From contig OX123188.2 of assembly GCA_944739405.2 (NCBI GenBank), positions 68,529,251 to 68,593,250 on the forward strand: DNA of 64,000 nucleotides, read 5' to 3'. The position numbers and the translations under genes were made by a program. Origin of the DNA: Euclidia mi (lineage: Eukaryota > Arthropoda > Insecta > Lepidoptera > Erebidae). Each line of letters opens with the position of its first letter. The stretch's first letter is position 1. Of the stretch, positions 22,546 to 32,887 are shown piece by piece. The notes beneath the pieces are model-generated. The model saw only the letters and a program-made list of their open reading frames with translations. It was not told the origin of the DNA and searched no databases.

Positions 22546-23348
22546 ATGAAACTAAAAATAGCAAAATGCACATATGCCTGCATATCGAAGAAATACTTGT
22601 CTACGTTATTTATGTCCATGCAATAAATTGTAAGAATGTGTGATGTTGGGCGCGTCTAGACGGCTACCAGGAAGTTGCCTTGCATTGATTGGCCACTAAT
22701 CACTAAGTGCAAGTCGTTGGTGACCATTGTATTTGTAGTAATGGTTCTTGCTAGTAAGTGCAGTTTCATCGACTAATTATACACGAAATACCGTAGTTAT
22801 TGGCTTGAAGTTTCAGAAAAAATAACGTATTAGCCTTTCAGTGGTATTTACGTTCAATTTGTAGCCTAATTATTTCCTATGCAAAACATCGCTCCGGAAT
22901 CTAATGATTTCTGCAAATCGTTCACAAGGGTCTTATTTATTTCGATTTATTGAGAATAGCATTATATTTATGTGCAGTTGTACACATACACTTAGGGCTT
23001 TTTGTATGCCAACGCAACGCATTAATCTTCGAATACTTTGACCAGGAAAGTACTTCGTATTCAGATTAACGACAGCTATGTATGTCTAAGTTAATATTAG
23101 AAAAAAGTCCACCCTTTACCCAAATATCGCTGTTCATATACAGTGATAATGTTTGTAGGCCAAATGAAAGCAAAATCTAAAATTAGAGATTATATTTTTA
23201 GCGCTCCAAACAAAGTTGGTAGATTATTCCGCAATTATGTTGCAAATCATCAGTGTCTCATAAGTAGGTAATATTTCTTACCGGCTACCTAATTCGCTCC
23301 TTCCTTATCTTAGCTTTCGAGGCTGGTAGTATTTACCTGAAAAGAAAA
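22546..23348. other. Gene-free stretch
   Basis: Nothing recognisable. Just before 23349 the minus strand reads a pyrimidine run then CAG (TTTTCTTTTCAGGTAAATAC), which resembles a splice acceptor, at the point where the repeated leader block ends. Confidence 0.4.
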
Positions 23349-23744
23349 AACTCATTTTAGAATTAACATTATTCCACACTAAAAGTCGATTGCGCCAGGT
23401 GCAATAGAGCCGGGCGAAAATAGAATAAAAAGCGAATAGATCAGCACACTGTGTATTTTCACATTATCGAATAAAATGGAATGTCGCCAACTAGCCAATT
23501 AACTTTTAAACACTGGAACGCTAAAACAGATACGAAATGCAGTGATTTAGCGCAGCATTCATCTATTTTATCTACCACTATATTTGCAAAACCGGTATTT
23601 CTTTATATCCGCATTTCCACTAAACATAGAGTTTGCAATCAAACTATTTGCACGGCGGCCCTGACATGCATAGTAATATCGCAATGTAAAGACGTACATA
23701 CATTCGATTCTAGTACAAATATTTAGCTTATAAGGCTTGCCTAT
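23349..23744 (-). repeat. 396-bp block repeated at 26781-27176 (gypsy leader), copy 1
   Basis: Reads the same as 26781-27176 throughout, as far as I can compare by eye, and in both places abuts an LTR that starts TGTAGCGGG. An 81-codon plus-strand ORF is therefore present twice; it has no known domain and lies antisense to the element, so I do not call it a gene. Its position just inside the LTR on the minus strand suggests it is the 5' leader of a gypsy element. Confidence 0.8.
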
Positions 23745-24023
23745 TGTAGCGGGTTCTAGAATAGAAACGCAGTAGAGGTTCTAAGTGCGTTTATTGCCGT
23801 GTATTGCCTCACTTCCCTTGCACGAGTATGACCGACCAACAACACGACACTGGCCTGAACACTAAGGGCTGCAGTCTCCCACGCTGTTCCCTCCGGTAGT
23901 GTGCAGGGCAGGCTGCTCGAAGGCTGCGCGTAGCGGTGCAGACCCTCGCTGACGTTGGCTTCAGCTGGCAGGCGCCAGCGGTGAGTGTGCGATAAGCAGG
24001 GCAGGCCAGACTCTTCGGCAGAG
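23745..24023 (-). repeat. Ty3/gypsy LTR, truncated (copy A)
   Basis: Begins TGTAGCGGGTTCTAGAA and ends at CTTCGGCAGAG, where it meets reverse-transcriptase sequence. The U3 part that the copy at 27177-27763 still has is missing. It contains the GC-rich central stretch deleted from that copy. Four substitutions separate the two within the first 110 bases. Confidence 0.8.
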
Positions 24024-24480
24024 AAAAATAAAAGTTAATGTTCCTCTAGTAGGCACATAGAACGCAGTCTTATCACGATCACATTCGCGAAGCGGCGTCT
24101 GCCAAAATGACTTAGATAAGTCTATACTACTTAGATACCTAGCATTCCTAAGATTGTCTACAATTTCGGATACGTACGGCAGTTTGTGCGCGTCTTTTTT
24201 AGTAATAGAATTAAGTTTCCGACTATCTAAACAAAACCTTAGTTTACCGTCCTTCTTAGGCGTTATTAAAATAGGTGACGACCAAGGACTTTCGCATCTT
24301 TTCTACTACTCCCAATGCAAGCATTTCGTCTAATTCGTCAATAATTATTTTTCATTTCGCCGGCGATAGCCTATAATATCTTTGGCGTGTCGGCGCAGAA
24401 TCACCAGTGTCTATAGCATGTTCTATTGAGTGAGTTCGTCCCAACGCCGGGTTGGGACGAACTCACTCAATATTATCACA
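24024..24480 (-). pseudogene. Ty3/gypsy reverse transcriptase, N-terminal part only
   Basis: Minus-strand translation in more than one frame shows the fingers and start of the palm: ITPKKDGKLRFCLDSRKLN, then HKLPYVSEIVDNLRNARYLS, SIDLSKSFWQTPL and AFYVPTRGTLTF. The catalytic aspartate of motif A (SSIDLSKSFW) is there. A frameshift separates this from the upstream DELDEMLALGVVE stretch. The gene is cut off at 24024, where the LTR begins, so the YVDD motif, RNase H and integrase are gone. Confidence 0.85.
24424..24472. repeat. Short perfect palindrome in gypsy RT
   Basis: Arms of 22 bases (24424-24445 and 24451-24472), exact reverse complements, around the five-base loop GCCGG. One arm is the original coding sequence; the other looks like an inverted copy. 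Confidence 0.9.
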
Positions 24481-24569
24481 TAACTTTACTTATCACTTAA
24501 TATATTTTTCAGTAGAAATCGACTCGTATTTCTTTATAATTAACTTAGCCGTTCTTTGTTGTGACTCAC

Positions 24570-24975
24570 TCAACTCACTAAAAGATTGCAATACGTTCGT
24601 GTTACTTGGACACTACACGGCAATGTTTTAGACATGCATACGCATCCGATATGGTGAGGCAGTAATTGAAATAGTTTCCAGAAATCGATGCCTAAAATTA
24701 AATTACTTGTAACTTCTGGAATAATATAAGCTTTCAATAAGTGGGTTTGATTATTAAAAGTAGTGGGTAAGTTGATAAAACCGCGCGGCAACAATATATT
24801 TCTACCCGCGGACCGAATGGAATTGGTGTTGTGACACTGCTGTATTTCTAACCCGGTTTTAGTAATTACCTCCAGATGTGAGTTGTTACCTAAAATTGTA
24901 ATGGCTGAACCGGAATCGAGCAATCCACAAATAGGTAAACTGTTAATCGTTACGTTAACACAGGGCCGAAGGTCA
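24570..24975 (-). pseudogene. Ty3/gypsy retropepsin-type protease
   Basis: An aspartic protease domain with catalytic DSGS in GLLDSGSAITILG, and a later hydrophobic strand with NLILGIDFW, which fits the ILGxD signature of Ty3/gypsy proteases. The homology begins upstream of the first possible start, since RPCVNVTINSLPICG precedes the catalytic loop in the same frame. After 24570 the polyprotein goes on in another frame (SELSESQQRTAKLIIKKY), so a frameshift divides protease from reverse transcriptase. Confidence 0.82.
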
Positions 24976-25084
24976 ATAACTAGAGAAATACACTTTTAGA
25001 GTGTTTAGCCAATTTCTCCAATCAATTTTGTCAAAATTGGTTGAATAAGTTGTAGAACCTAATTTAGGCTTTGACACGCCCCGA

Positions 25085-25557
25085 CCCTGACCAACTAGTT
25101 TTTTGGTTTCGTCGATTTACAGTTCGGGCAGTTAGGGAATGTCACATCCCTACGGCCGCACTTGAAGCAATTTTGCAAACCGATCGCGTTTGCATTCTTT
25201 CAAACTGTGATTATTAATACGGCAGCGCGGACAGTACTTGGACGTGACTAGAGCGACAGATCTAGGTTTAGACTTAGGATTGCTAGGTTCGTTGTTCTCA
25301 GTGTATTCAGGTTTACCGGGCGTACCCTCTATAGTGGCAACTGGATAATTATTGTAGGAATTATTACGCGCTCGGTTATTAGGTTTGTGACTGTAAGCTA
25401 GGTCTGGTGCCAACGTGTCGTTACTATAATACGGTTCACGGAATTGAGAGTACAAACATTTCATCCGTTCCTCGTTTAAACATAACGTCTGCAGTGTTGC
25501 TATACTGTCTATTGAAGATATTGACGGAGCTAGCACTAGCGAGTAGCATGGACGCAT
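25085..25557 (-). pseudogene. Ty3/gypsy nucleocapsid region with zinc-binding motifs
   Basis: The frame contains CPRCRINNHSLKECKR (two-cysteine, His, Cys knuckle). A second motif, CFKCGRRDV...CPNC, lies just downstream in a different frame, so a frameshift near 25180 breaks this region. The preceding part is rich in Asn, Pro and Ser, as is common for the linker between capsid and nucleocapsid. Confidence 0.75.
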
Positions 25558-25599
25558 GGACGTATGTTATGCAATAGGATGTCTAATTTTTTGCGTTCG

Positions 25600-26504
25600 G
25601 ACAATCGCTTTGACGGTCACAACCTAGCGAACAGCTGATTCATTATCGAGAGATAAATAATTATAGTTTCAGTAGCACCTCGAGTACGTCGGCGGATTTC
25701 ATTTAATAACCGGTAGTCATAATCGTACGGTGTGAAATCGTCTATTAATTTAGTGGTGAGTTCTTCTCATGTAGTGAAATATTCTTTTAGGCCGTGGTAC
25801 CAGTGAAGTGCGTTGCCGGTGAATATTTCGGAGGCATACGATAAAATTTTAGTGGAAGGTAGATTACGCGCGGTTTGGAATTCGGTTACGCGTTGTTGGA
25901 ACGCTCGGACGCATCACGTACCGTCGTATTTTAACTTGGACAGTTCGCTAACTCTCAAATGCTCGCAATGCAACACTGGGGCTAACCCTGCCTGCGTCGA
26001 GGTAGACGGCGCAGGTTGGACCTCTGCCACAGCATCTGCTGAGCGAACACCTGATTGCTCAATGGCGGACAGCTCCGCCGAGAGCTTGTCGAACCGGTTG
26101 CACAATTCAGTTATCCGTTTTGAATACGCCGTAGGACGTTCCATCCTACGGAGTCTGTGGAATAAGTGGTTGTGCAGTGCGGTATCGAATCTAGCGAGGA
26201 GGTCCCTCGCTAGATTCGCGTCGTAAGAAGTAGATAACGAATTCAGTCGCTTGGCCAGCTCAGAGACGGCCTCGCTAGCGCCCTTGAAGTCTACCGTGAT
26301 GGCTAGGCCCGACTCCAAAATATCATCATCTGGAATGGCTTCCAGTAATTTAGGGAGCTGCTTCCGCAGACCTAGGACAGAGGTAGCCGGCTGCTCGCCT
26401 CTAATCGCAACCTTGTATGCTGGTTCACTTTTGTTTAAAAGGAAGTATTTTATGGGGTGTGAGCCCATGGTGTATGAATAACCGCGTAAGTATAAACTAC
26501 ACAC
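25600..26504 (-). pseudogene. Ty3/gypsy gag, frameshifted
   Basis: A 196-codon ORF (26504 to 25914) covers the N-terminal half: long helices with SEAVSELAKRLNSLSTSYD and RRMERPTAYSKRITEL, a Ser/Thr/Ala/Pro linker and the typical SKLKYDGT motif before the capsid. After 25914 the capsid region continues in other frames (SYASEIFTGNALHWYHGL, LIDDFTPYDYDYRLL), interrupted by stops. This matches the gag layout of many lepidopteran gypsy elements. The most probable start is the ATG used by the phrase MGSHPIKYFLL within the ORF. Confidence 0.75.
26186..26218. repeat. Short perfect palindrome in gypsy gag
   Basis: 14-base arms CGAATCTAGCGAGG and CCTCGCTAGATTCG around AGGTC. A smaller one (CCGTAGGA / TCCTACGG) lies about 50 bases away at 26130-26153. 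Confidence 0.9.
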
Positions 26505-26780
26505 TACACTTACTGCGCAAGCGTTCCGCCCTTACAAATGGCCTACTTAACGATTAGGCGTAAAAGTTCGACCGTTAGGACTTATTAGAAAAAAAACCGT
26601 TAGATTCAAATTTGCGAACTATTACGTAGTTACACTAAAAGGTAGACAATTAGTATAGCAATACGTACCGGTTCGCTGTAGTCGCACCTCCTCGCTTACA
26701 ATAATGGAGACCTGCTAGATGAGAGCTCGAGCACGGAAAGCGAGACAATAACCCACGTAGGCACCACTGTAGCTAGTAGT

Positions 26781-27176
26781 AACTCATTTTAGAATTAACA
26801 TTATTCCACACTAAAAGTCGATTGCGCCAGGTGCAATAGAGCCGGGCGAAAATAGAATAAAAAGCGAATAGATCAGCACACTGTGTATTTTCACATTATC
26901 GAATAAAATGGAATGTCGCCAACTAGCCAATTAACTTTTAAACACTGGAACGCTAAAACAGATACGAAATGCAGTGATTTAGCGCAGCATTCATCTATTT
27001 TATCTACCACTATATTTGCAAAACCGGTATTTCTTTATATCCGCATTTCCACTAAACATAGAGTTTGCAATCAAACTATTTGCACGGCGGCCCTGACATG
27101 CATAGTAATATCGCAATGTAAAGACGTACATACATTCGATTCTAGTACAAATATTTAGCTTATAAGGCTTGCCTAT
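26781..27176 (-). repeat. 396-bp block repeated at 23349-23744 (gypsy leader), copy 2
   Basis: Same sequence as copy 1, here placed between gag and the LTR at 27177 as expected for a 5' leader of a minus-strand element. No clear tRNA primer site is visible next to the LTR. Confidence 0.8.
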
Positions 27177-27763
27177 TGTAGCGGGTTCTAGAATAGAAAC
27201 GCAGTAGAGGTTCTAGGTGCATTTATTGCCGTGTATTGCCTCACTTCCCTTGCACGAGTTTGACTGACCAACAACACGACACTGGCCTGATGAGCAGGGC
27301 AGGCCAGACTCTTCGGCAGAGGTGACGCCGAAGGTGACGCAGGAAGTGTAGCGGTCTAGGTAGCGTAGCCCGAAGCTTTAAGGTAGACCTGGAACCTGAA
27401 GGGAAGCAGCATTAGGAAAGCCACAACCAATAGAGTCAGGCAGGCGGCGTCGGCCGGCCTCAGCTAGCAGGTAGAGAGATGGGCAGTACGCTAGTGCAGT
27501 AAATGTAGTAACTCACCCACAGCTGGGGATCAGGATACACGTACAATGTATACGGATAGAGTAGCGGCAGTAGGTCAGTATAGATTAGCGGTGTCGGCCT
27601 CTCTGTCGGCCCCTTTATATACCGGCCCTTCCATCAGAGTTGGAGTCGCTACGTGACCATATTTGGTCTGGCTTCGCGAGCGCGTACGATGGCCTTCTCT
27701 GATTGGCCGAGCGTATGGACGATATTATGACGCAGACGCGGTAGGTACCGGACATACGTTACA
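27177..27763 (-). repeat. Ty3/gypsy 5' LTR (copy B)
   Basis: Starts TGTAGCGGG and ends ACATACGTTACA on the plus strand, so TGTA/TACA inverted ends are complete. Compared with copy A it lacks about 125 bases of the central GC-rich region but keeps the U3 with a TATA box. It lies upstream of the leader and gag on the minus strand, so it is the 5' LTR. Confidence 0.85.
27612..27621 (-). promoter_or_regulatory. TATA box in the gypsy LTR
   Basis: TATATAAAGG on the minus strand, about 145 bases inside the LTR's U3 end, in the right place to drive element transcription to the left. Confidence 0.65.
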
Positions 27764-28682
27764 CTATGAATAATGAGGAATTCACAAAGCTATTTATAGT
27801 AATTTGGTTAAAAGTTTAACATTTTAAGTCAGTGCCAAACTACCCAACATCCACCTTGCAAAAAGAAGTATTATAAGTATTCTATTCCTATTCATCATCA
27901 GTACATTCTGAATCATATTAATGTGACAGTCCATCTCATTATTTCGCGATAGGAACAGTAGTGTATCCTATAGGTACCTAGTAATGCTTAAAATACGGGA
28001 GTTTAGAGAAAGGCTACGGTGACGATGGTGATAACTTTCGCAAACGACATTGATGCCTTACCAAAATGGTAGTTACTTTTTCCAAAACAGAAGACCTGTT
28101 GTCGATTACGTAGCATACCAAGGACATCCATCATATTTTATTCAAAATTACGTAAATTGTCCGTGAAACGCAACTGAATGTTAATGTTTTGAATATTTAT
28201 CAAATACAGGTAACGCAGGTATTCATGTAAGCCAAACCACTCGAACGAAAAACGAATGATAAAACAAATCTCAAAAAAAATGTCGTCAAGGTTAGATAGA
28301 CGCAGCAAAATTTGCCGCTGCCTTAGCAGCTACGCATTATAATCATCTGAGTGCGAACGAGTCCTTAGATAGTACTATGTAGCGCAGTTGATTCCATTAG
28401 ATGAGAGTGTTGTTGTACCATTAGTCGTGACTTGGCATCGAGTTAGCTTTCTAATGTGCAATCAAATAGCGCCGCCGACTGCCAGTTAATTATGCGTACG
28501 CTCTATGAATTCAAATCGACCGTGTAATTACTACAACAATGTCTTGTTTTACGTGTCTGTTATAAAATTCTGCATGCTCTATGCTCTGAGATCTGTAATA
28601 ATGTTTAAAAGTTACATGAAGAGTTTATTTTTTTACACGTTTTTAAACAACATGTTTGGCAATCCAACTTGTTTATACTAAC
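27764..28682. other. Gene-free stretch
   Basis: AT-rich sequence, no supported feature. Confidence 0.4.
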
Positions 28683-28790
28683 GGCGCGTGGCGTAGTGAT
28701 TTAAGTGGCCGCGTCGCCGTTTGGTCATAGGTTCGATCCCTTCATGGGACAATGTTTTGTGTAATAAAATAAATTGTTGTATCATGCTTT
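28683..28790 (+). mobile_element. tRNA-derived SINE-like fragment
   Basis: A box A-like TGGCGTAGTGATTTAAG and, 35 bases on, a box B GGTTCGATCCC form a split pol III promoter. The stretch cannot fold as a proper tRNA and runs into AT-rich sequence, so it is a SINE head rather than a tRNA gene. Confidence 0.55.
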
Positions 28791-28869
28791 TAGGAGTTCT
28801 TTGTGTCCGTTCATTGAATGTGTCTAAAATCTATGCGCAGTGGTATCTTTCAAATATTCCACTGATTTA

Positions 28870-28950
28870 TTAGGGTTCCGTACCTCACAAGGTAAAAAAG
28901 GAACCCTTATAAGATCACTTTCTTGTCCGTCTGTCTGTCGGTTCGTGTGT
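28870..28950 (+). repeat. Conserved insect repeat, GGGTTCCGTACCT type
   Basis: TTAGGGTTCCGTACCTCA, a short A-rich spacer, then GGAACCCTTATAAGATCACT and a CTGTCTGTC tract. The two halves AGGGTTCC and GGAACCCT pair. I recognise this as a very common repeat in Lepidoptera and other insects; its element class is not clear to me. Confidence 0.5.
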
Positions 28951-29379
28951 CACCACCGATTTGTTTTTTCTTCAATGCGATATTTAACATTGTTGCTCCT
29001 GCATTTGGCACGCTGTCGCGCTGTAGGTAAGTAAGTTTTTTTTTACTTCGATACCAGTTAATTTATGCTACTTCGAAGGAAAGAATGCATGTAAGCTGTA
29101 TAAAGCGTGTGGCAATCGAAACATTTTTGGATCCAATATCGAGAAATCGGCAATTCGTAATTGAAAGAACAGATAAAAAGTTATTACCCTGTACTACTTA
29201 CCTACTGTTGGTATTTTTATCGAGTAAGTCAATACTGTCATCAGTCAAAAACTGTAAGCATTGTCCAATGGAAAAATAGTAAAGGGTGGTCCCTCAATTA
29301 GAGGGTGGTACCTCTGACCAGGCTTAGTGATGTTGACTGGGGGCCGCGGTCTGACGTGTTGTCCAGAACTTGTTTAACT

Positions 29380-29500
29380 ATGGAATTCAATATTCGAATT
29401 TTAAATAGATCTGCAGATTTTAGATTCGTTTTTGACAGTTTATCAGTGAATCTAAAATCTACAGATCTATCTATAGTTCGAATATTGAAAATGGCCGTAA
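29380..29500. mobile_element. Palindromic MITE, copy 2 (sister of 6914)
   Basis: Same arms as copy 1 (AATAGATCTGCAGATTTTAG on the left, CTAAAATCTACAGATCTAT on the right) and same outer sequences, with a loop of about 20 bases. One arm has gained a C (CTGCAG for CTGTAG). Confidence 0.8.
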
Positions 29501-29599
29501 TTATTTAGTAATCGCATTCGAACACTTTAATAATAATAATAATAAGCATTTATTTCAGATATTTACAAATTCCATTACAAAAAATTTCTATGTATCTAT

Positions 29600-29880
29600 A
29601 AAACAACAATTATTCAATGTCATGTCAAAAATAAACAGTTGGCCTATGTCAATAAAAATTTCAAAAGAAATAGCATCAAAATATGTCACACAATGTCAAT
29701 AAAAATGTAATGAGAAATAAAATCAATAATATGCCAAAAACAATGTCAATAAAAATGTCAATAAATAGAATGAAATACCTAATATATCACAAAATCAATG
29801 TCAATATAAATATCAAAAGAAATAGAAACAAATACCTAATATGTCACAAAATAAATCTCAATAAATGGCAAAAGAATAAA
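29600..29880. repeat. Irregular TGTCAATAAAA repeats in a LINE 3' UTR
   Basis: Ten or so imperfect units containing ATGTCAATAAAAATGTC or CCTAATATGTCACAAAAT. They generate lysine/asparagine-rich spurious ORFs. Confidence 0.7.
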
Positions 29881-29909
29881 ATCAAATTCACAATATTATA
29901 ATAATTTAA

Positions 29910-30515
29910 CTACATGCCCATCATAATTTGCATCCACCTGTGCTGAATGGGACAATCTGCTCTATTTGCAATCATCTTCAGAATGCTGTTGCTACTACCT
30001 CTCACGCGTTTTGAAATGGATGCAACTTTCTTGCGTATAATTGCATGAAAGCTGTCTGTGTGCGCCTCTGCAAACATGAGGGACGCGCTGCAGTCTCTTG
30101 GTAGCCGCAACAACATTCTGAATATGTTGTTGTACTGCACACGAAGTACGTTGGCGGCCCGACGGGTATGTCTTACCCATAGGCCGCAAGTGTAGAACGA
30201 TTGGCAGAACGCCTTAAACAATGTAACTTTTACGTTACAAGAGCATCTTGCAAACCTACGGGCCAGCATATTCCCTCTGACCGCCAACGCTCTCCGCTCG
30301 CGCTCCAAATCGGCGTCATCCTTCAAGTCATCTGTCATAATGTGCCCCAAGTACTTGAAGCTAGTCACCACCTTCAGGATTTCCCCGTTAAGCTTAATCG
30401 GTGGAACACGGACTGGAGTGTTTCCAGTACTTTTAAACACGAGAAGTTCGCTCTTGTTAGTATTAAATTTGAGTCCGTGCTCCACCGCATAAGCCTCACA
30501 GATAGCCACCAGCCT
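29910..30515 (-). pseudogene. LINE RT thumb and C-terminal region
   Basis: Same frame as the preceding RT, after the nonsense codon. It holds AICEAYAVEHGLKFNTNKSE, VTSFKYLGHIMTDDL and the basic stretch RERRALAVRGNMLARRFARC, then CGLWVRHTRRAANVLRVQYN, which follow the reverse transcriptase palm in this LINE group. It ends at a natural-looking stop (MQIMMGM) before the repeat-rich 3' UTR. Confidence 0.82.
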
Positions 30516-31169
30516 TTAAACTGAACCCGTCGACGGTCCCAGCAGTAACATATTATCTGCGTAACTTATGTTATTCACACACACTCCATCAATGTGGCAA
30601 CCTGTATGTGTACTGCTGAGCTCACCGATCAGATCATTTACGTACAGATTGAACAGCAGAGGAGAAGTTAAACCCCCCTGCCGCACGCCACACTCCATGC
30701 CATACTCGTCAGAAAGAGTCCCTGCCCATATCACTTGGCTTTTTTGGCACAGATACCAACACTTTAACAGAGAGGTAACTTCAGCCGGTACACCCGCACT
30801 ATCCAGTTTGTCCCACAACTTGGTATACAGCACAGTGTCAAACGCTTTTGACAGATCCAGGAAGCACGCGTATACCGGCGTTTTCCTGTCAACATAGTAC
30901 CTCACAACCTGCTTAAGACAGACAATCGCACTTTCATTGGATAGCCCAGCCCTAAAACCAAACTGAGCGTCGTGCAGTTTAATATGGCGCACCAGAATGT
31001 CATTAAGCAAGCTGTCAAGCACCTTTGCAATTACCGTGGCTAGTGAGATGGATCGGTAGTTATTAATGTCAGACACATCTCCCTGTTTATTTTTAACTAT
31101 AGGAACTACCAAAGTCCTCGTTAGCTTCTCAGGTAAGTAGCTATGACATAAACACAAATTATAAAACAT
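30516..31169 (-). pseudogene. LINE reverse transcriptase, palm region, mutated
   Basis: Shows NNYRSISLATVIAKVLD, FGFRAGLSNESAI, catalytic motif A in ACFLDLSKAFDTV, then GVRQGGLTSPLLFNLYVNDL and motif C. Motif C reads SYADN in place of YADD (N206, codon 30552-30554), replacing the second catalytic aspartate; this alone should block polymerisation. A TAA at 30516-30518 ends the frame, and the next ORF continues in the same frame directly after it. Upstream frames are also broken. Confidence 0.85.
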
Positions 31170-31879
31170 GGAGAGGACGCGCGGCAGATGGACACCGGCG
31201 TGTTTCAGATGTTTGATGCTAAGACTGTCATTTACCTTCGTCCCGGCGATTTACCTTTGCGCATACTGCGGATAATTTTTTGCACATCACTAGTTTTAAA
31301 TCGCACAGTCCTCCTGACGACCCCAGCACCGATACATCCGCCTAACGTAGGCTGGCTGTCGTGGTTTCACCCTAAAGTGCTCACTAAAGAGATCTGCGAT
31401 CACCTTAAGGTCACTATGCCCATTTACACTGACAGGGAAACCAGGTTTACCACAAAATCATTACTAGAATGGTGCGAAGCAAGAATGTCCATTTTGATTT
31501 GTTCTTGCCTATCTTGGCACCATTTAAGTTTATTTTTAAATACATTCCTACTCTCACGCATATCTATGTATGTTTGGCCTCATCTTGGCTTACCTGCCTC
31601 CACCCATACCAAAAATTTCCTCCTGGCCTCCCTGTGATAGTGCGAAACATATCTATTCCACCCAGCTATATAACCACCTCTCTTCTGTGCTTAATAGCGC
31701 GAATTACGATAGTTACGTCGTAATCCACTAGATGTCTCTAATTTTTGTTGTCTTAGCCACTGTATGATAGATGGCCCCAGTTGTACGTAGCTACCGCTAC
31801 AGTTCGTAGGCACAAATTGTGCCATACCTGCGTTTGCGATACAATTCACTTCATTTATAGGTACCTATCGGTCTATGTG

Positions 31880-31945
31880 GAGAACCCTTGGGGGAGGAAT
31901 ATGTCCAGCAGTGGACGTCTAGGCTGACGTGATGATAGGTAACAT
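31880..31945 (+). mobile_element. RTE-like LINE/SINE 3' tail fragment
   Basis: GGGGGAGGAATATGTCCAGC followed by AGTGGACGTCTAGGCTGACG and TGATGAT matches the tail seen at 21165-21310. Confidence 0.5.
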
Positions 31946-32349
31946 ACAAGTTATAGAGTAATAACATTAAGTGACACAAGTCAAAATTAAAATTACCTAT
32001 ACCCTAGGTATATTCTATGTAGTTAGATAATACTCGAAACTTTACTAATCATAAGAAATTATGTAATTATGCGCTTAATATAAATAAATAAATAAACCGC
32101 ACTACCACATCTGTATTTTTTTACATTGTATTGTTACATTGTATTGCATCTGTATTTTTAACAAATTTTATCACTGTATTTTGTGTTCATATTATTATAT
32201 GTATGTATCATATTATGTATTTATTTATATGTTTAGCACCTACCATATCTATTGTATATATACTTGCGTATGTATGTATAATAAATAAAAACAATTTATA
32301 GTAGGTAATTAGATACTTTTAGTCACTACACATCAAAGCTTTTTGTCTT
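31946..32349. other. AT-rich stretch, possibly LINE 3' UTR
   Basis: Many TATGTATGTAT and TTATTTATATG motifs; probably the part of a CR1-like LINE 3' region that precedes the tail at 32350, as in the two sister copies, but not provable here. Confidence 0.4.
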
Positions 32350-32503
32350 TTCAGTCTGTCCATCCTAAGGTTCCCTGGAAGAGATCGCACTTTGCGATAA
32401 AGCCGCCCTTGAGCATTTGTTATGTATGTAGTAGGTACACTTAAGTCATTTACACCGAATTTGTACTAACATTTGCACAATAAAGAATTATCTATCTATC
32501 TAT
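32350..32503 (+). mobile_element. CR1-like (Zenon-type) LINE 3' end
   Basis: CAGTCTGTCCATCCTAAGG, CCCTGGAAGAGATCGC, GCGATAAAGCCGCC, then GCACAATAAAG and a TATC tail. Clear sister of 40860-41128. Confidence 0.65.
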
Positions 32504-32887
32504 TTTTAGTAGCCTAATGGTACAGAAAACATGGTTCAAGAAGTTGTTTAGTAGGTAATAAAACTTATTGGTTTATCGTTAAACAAAAACGGTACTCCCA
32601 AAAAGTCCAATTTAAACTTCAATATCAAGCATAGCAGGCACACATAATGTAAATTAGTTCAACTTATAATAATTTAAATAAATACATAACGAATTCTAAC
32701 TTTAGAAATTTTGAATTATTTACGCAAAATACCTAATTTCGAGTCGGCACAATAGGTAACGCAAAACTTTTCTCAGATTAAGACAGAATTTCCACTTTTA
32801 TTTGATTTATGAGCAAACATAAATATGAACTTGTTCAAAGGGTGGAAATGCCACACAACAAAGCGATGGAGGCCGTCTTAACAAACA

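Larger units (their letters stand above)
29530..31740 (-). mobile_element. 5'-truncated LINE with a TTATTA-type tail
   Basis: Minus-strand coding sequence for a reverse transcriptase (to 29910) is followed by a 3' region with many TGTCAATAAAAATGTCAATA-like units at about 29600-29880 and a TTATTATTATT tail at 29530-29547. Upstream of 31169 the homology goes on in other frames (TVRFKTSDVQKIIRSMRKGK) to about 31740 and then fades; the endonuclease is missing. Confidence 0.8.

Noticed and set aside
23481..23726. 81-codon ORF found twice (also 26913-27158), as a duplicated gene
   Set aside because: It lies inside a repeated block antisense to the gypsy element; identity follows from the repeat, not from selection on a protein.
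25813..26226. 137-codon plus-strand ORF
   Set aside because: It is the opposite-strand shadow of the gypsy gag.
29683..29901. Asn/Lys-rich 72-codon ORF
   Set aside because: Made by the TGTCAATAAAA repeats of a LINE 3' UTR.
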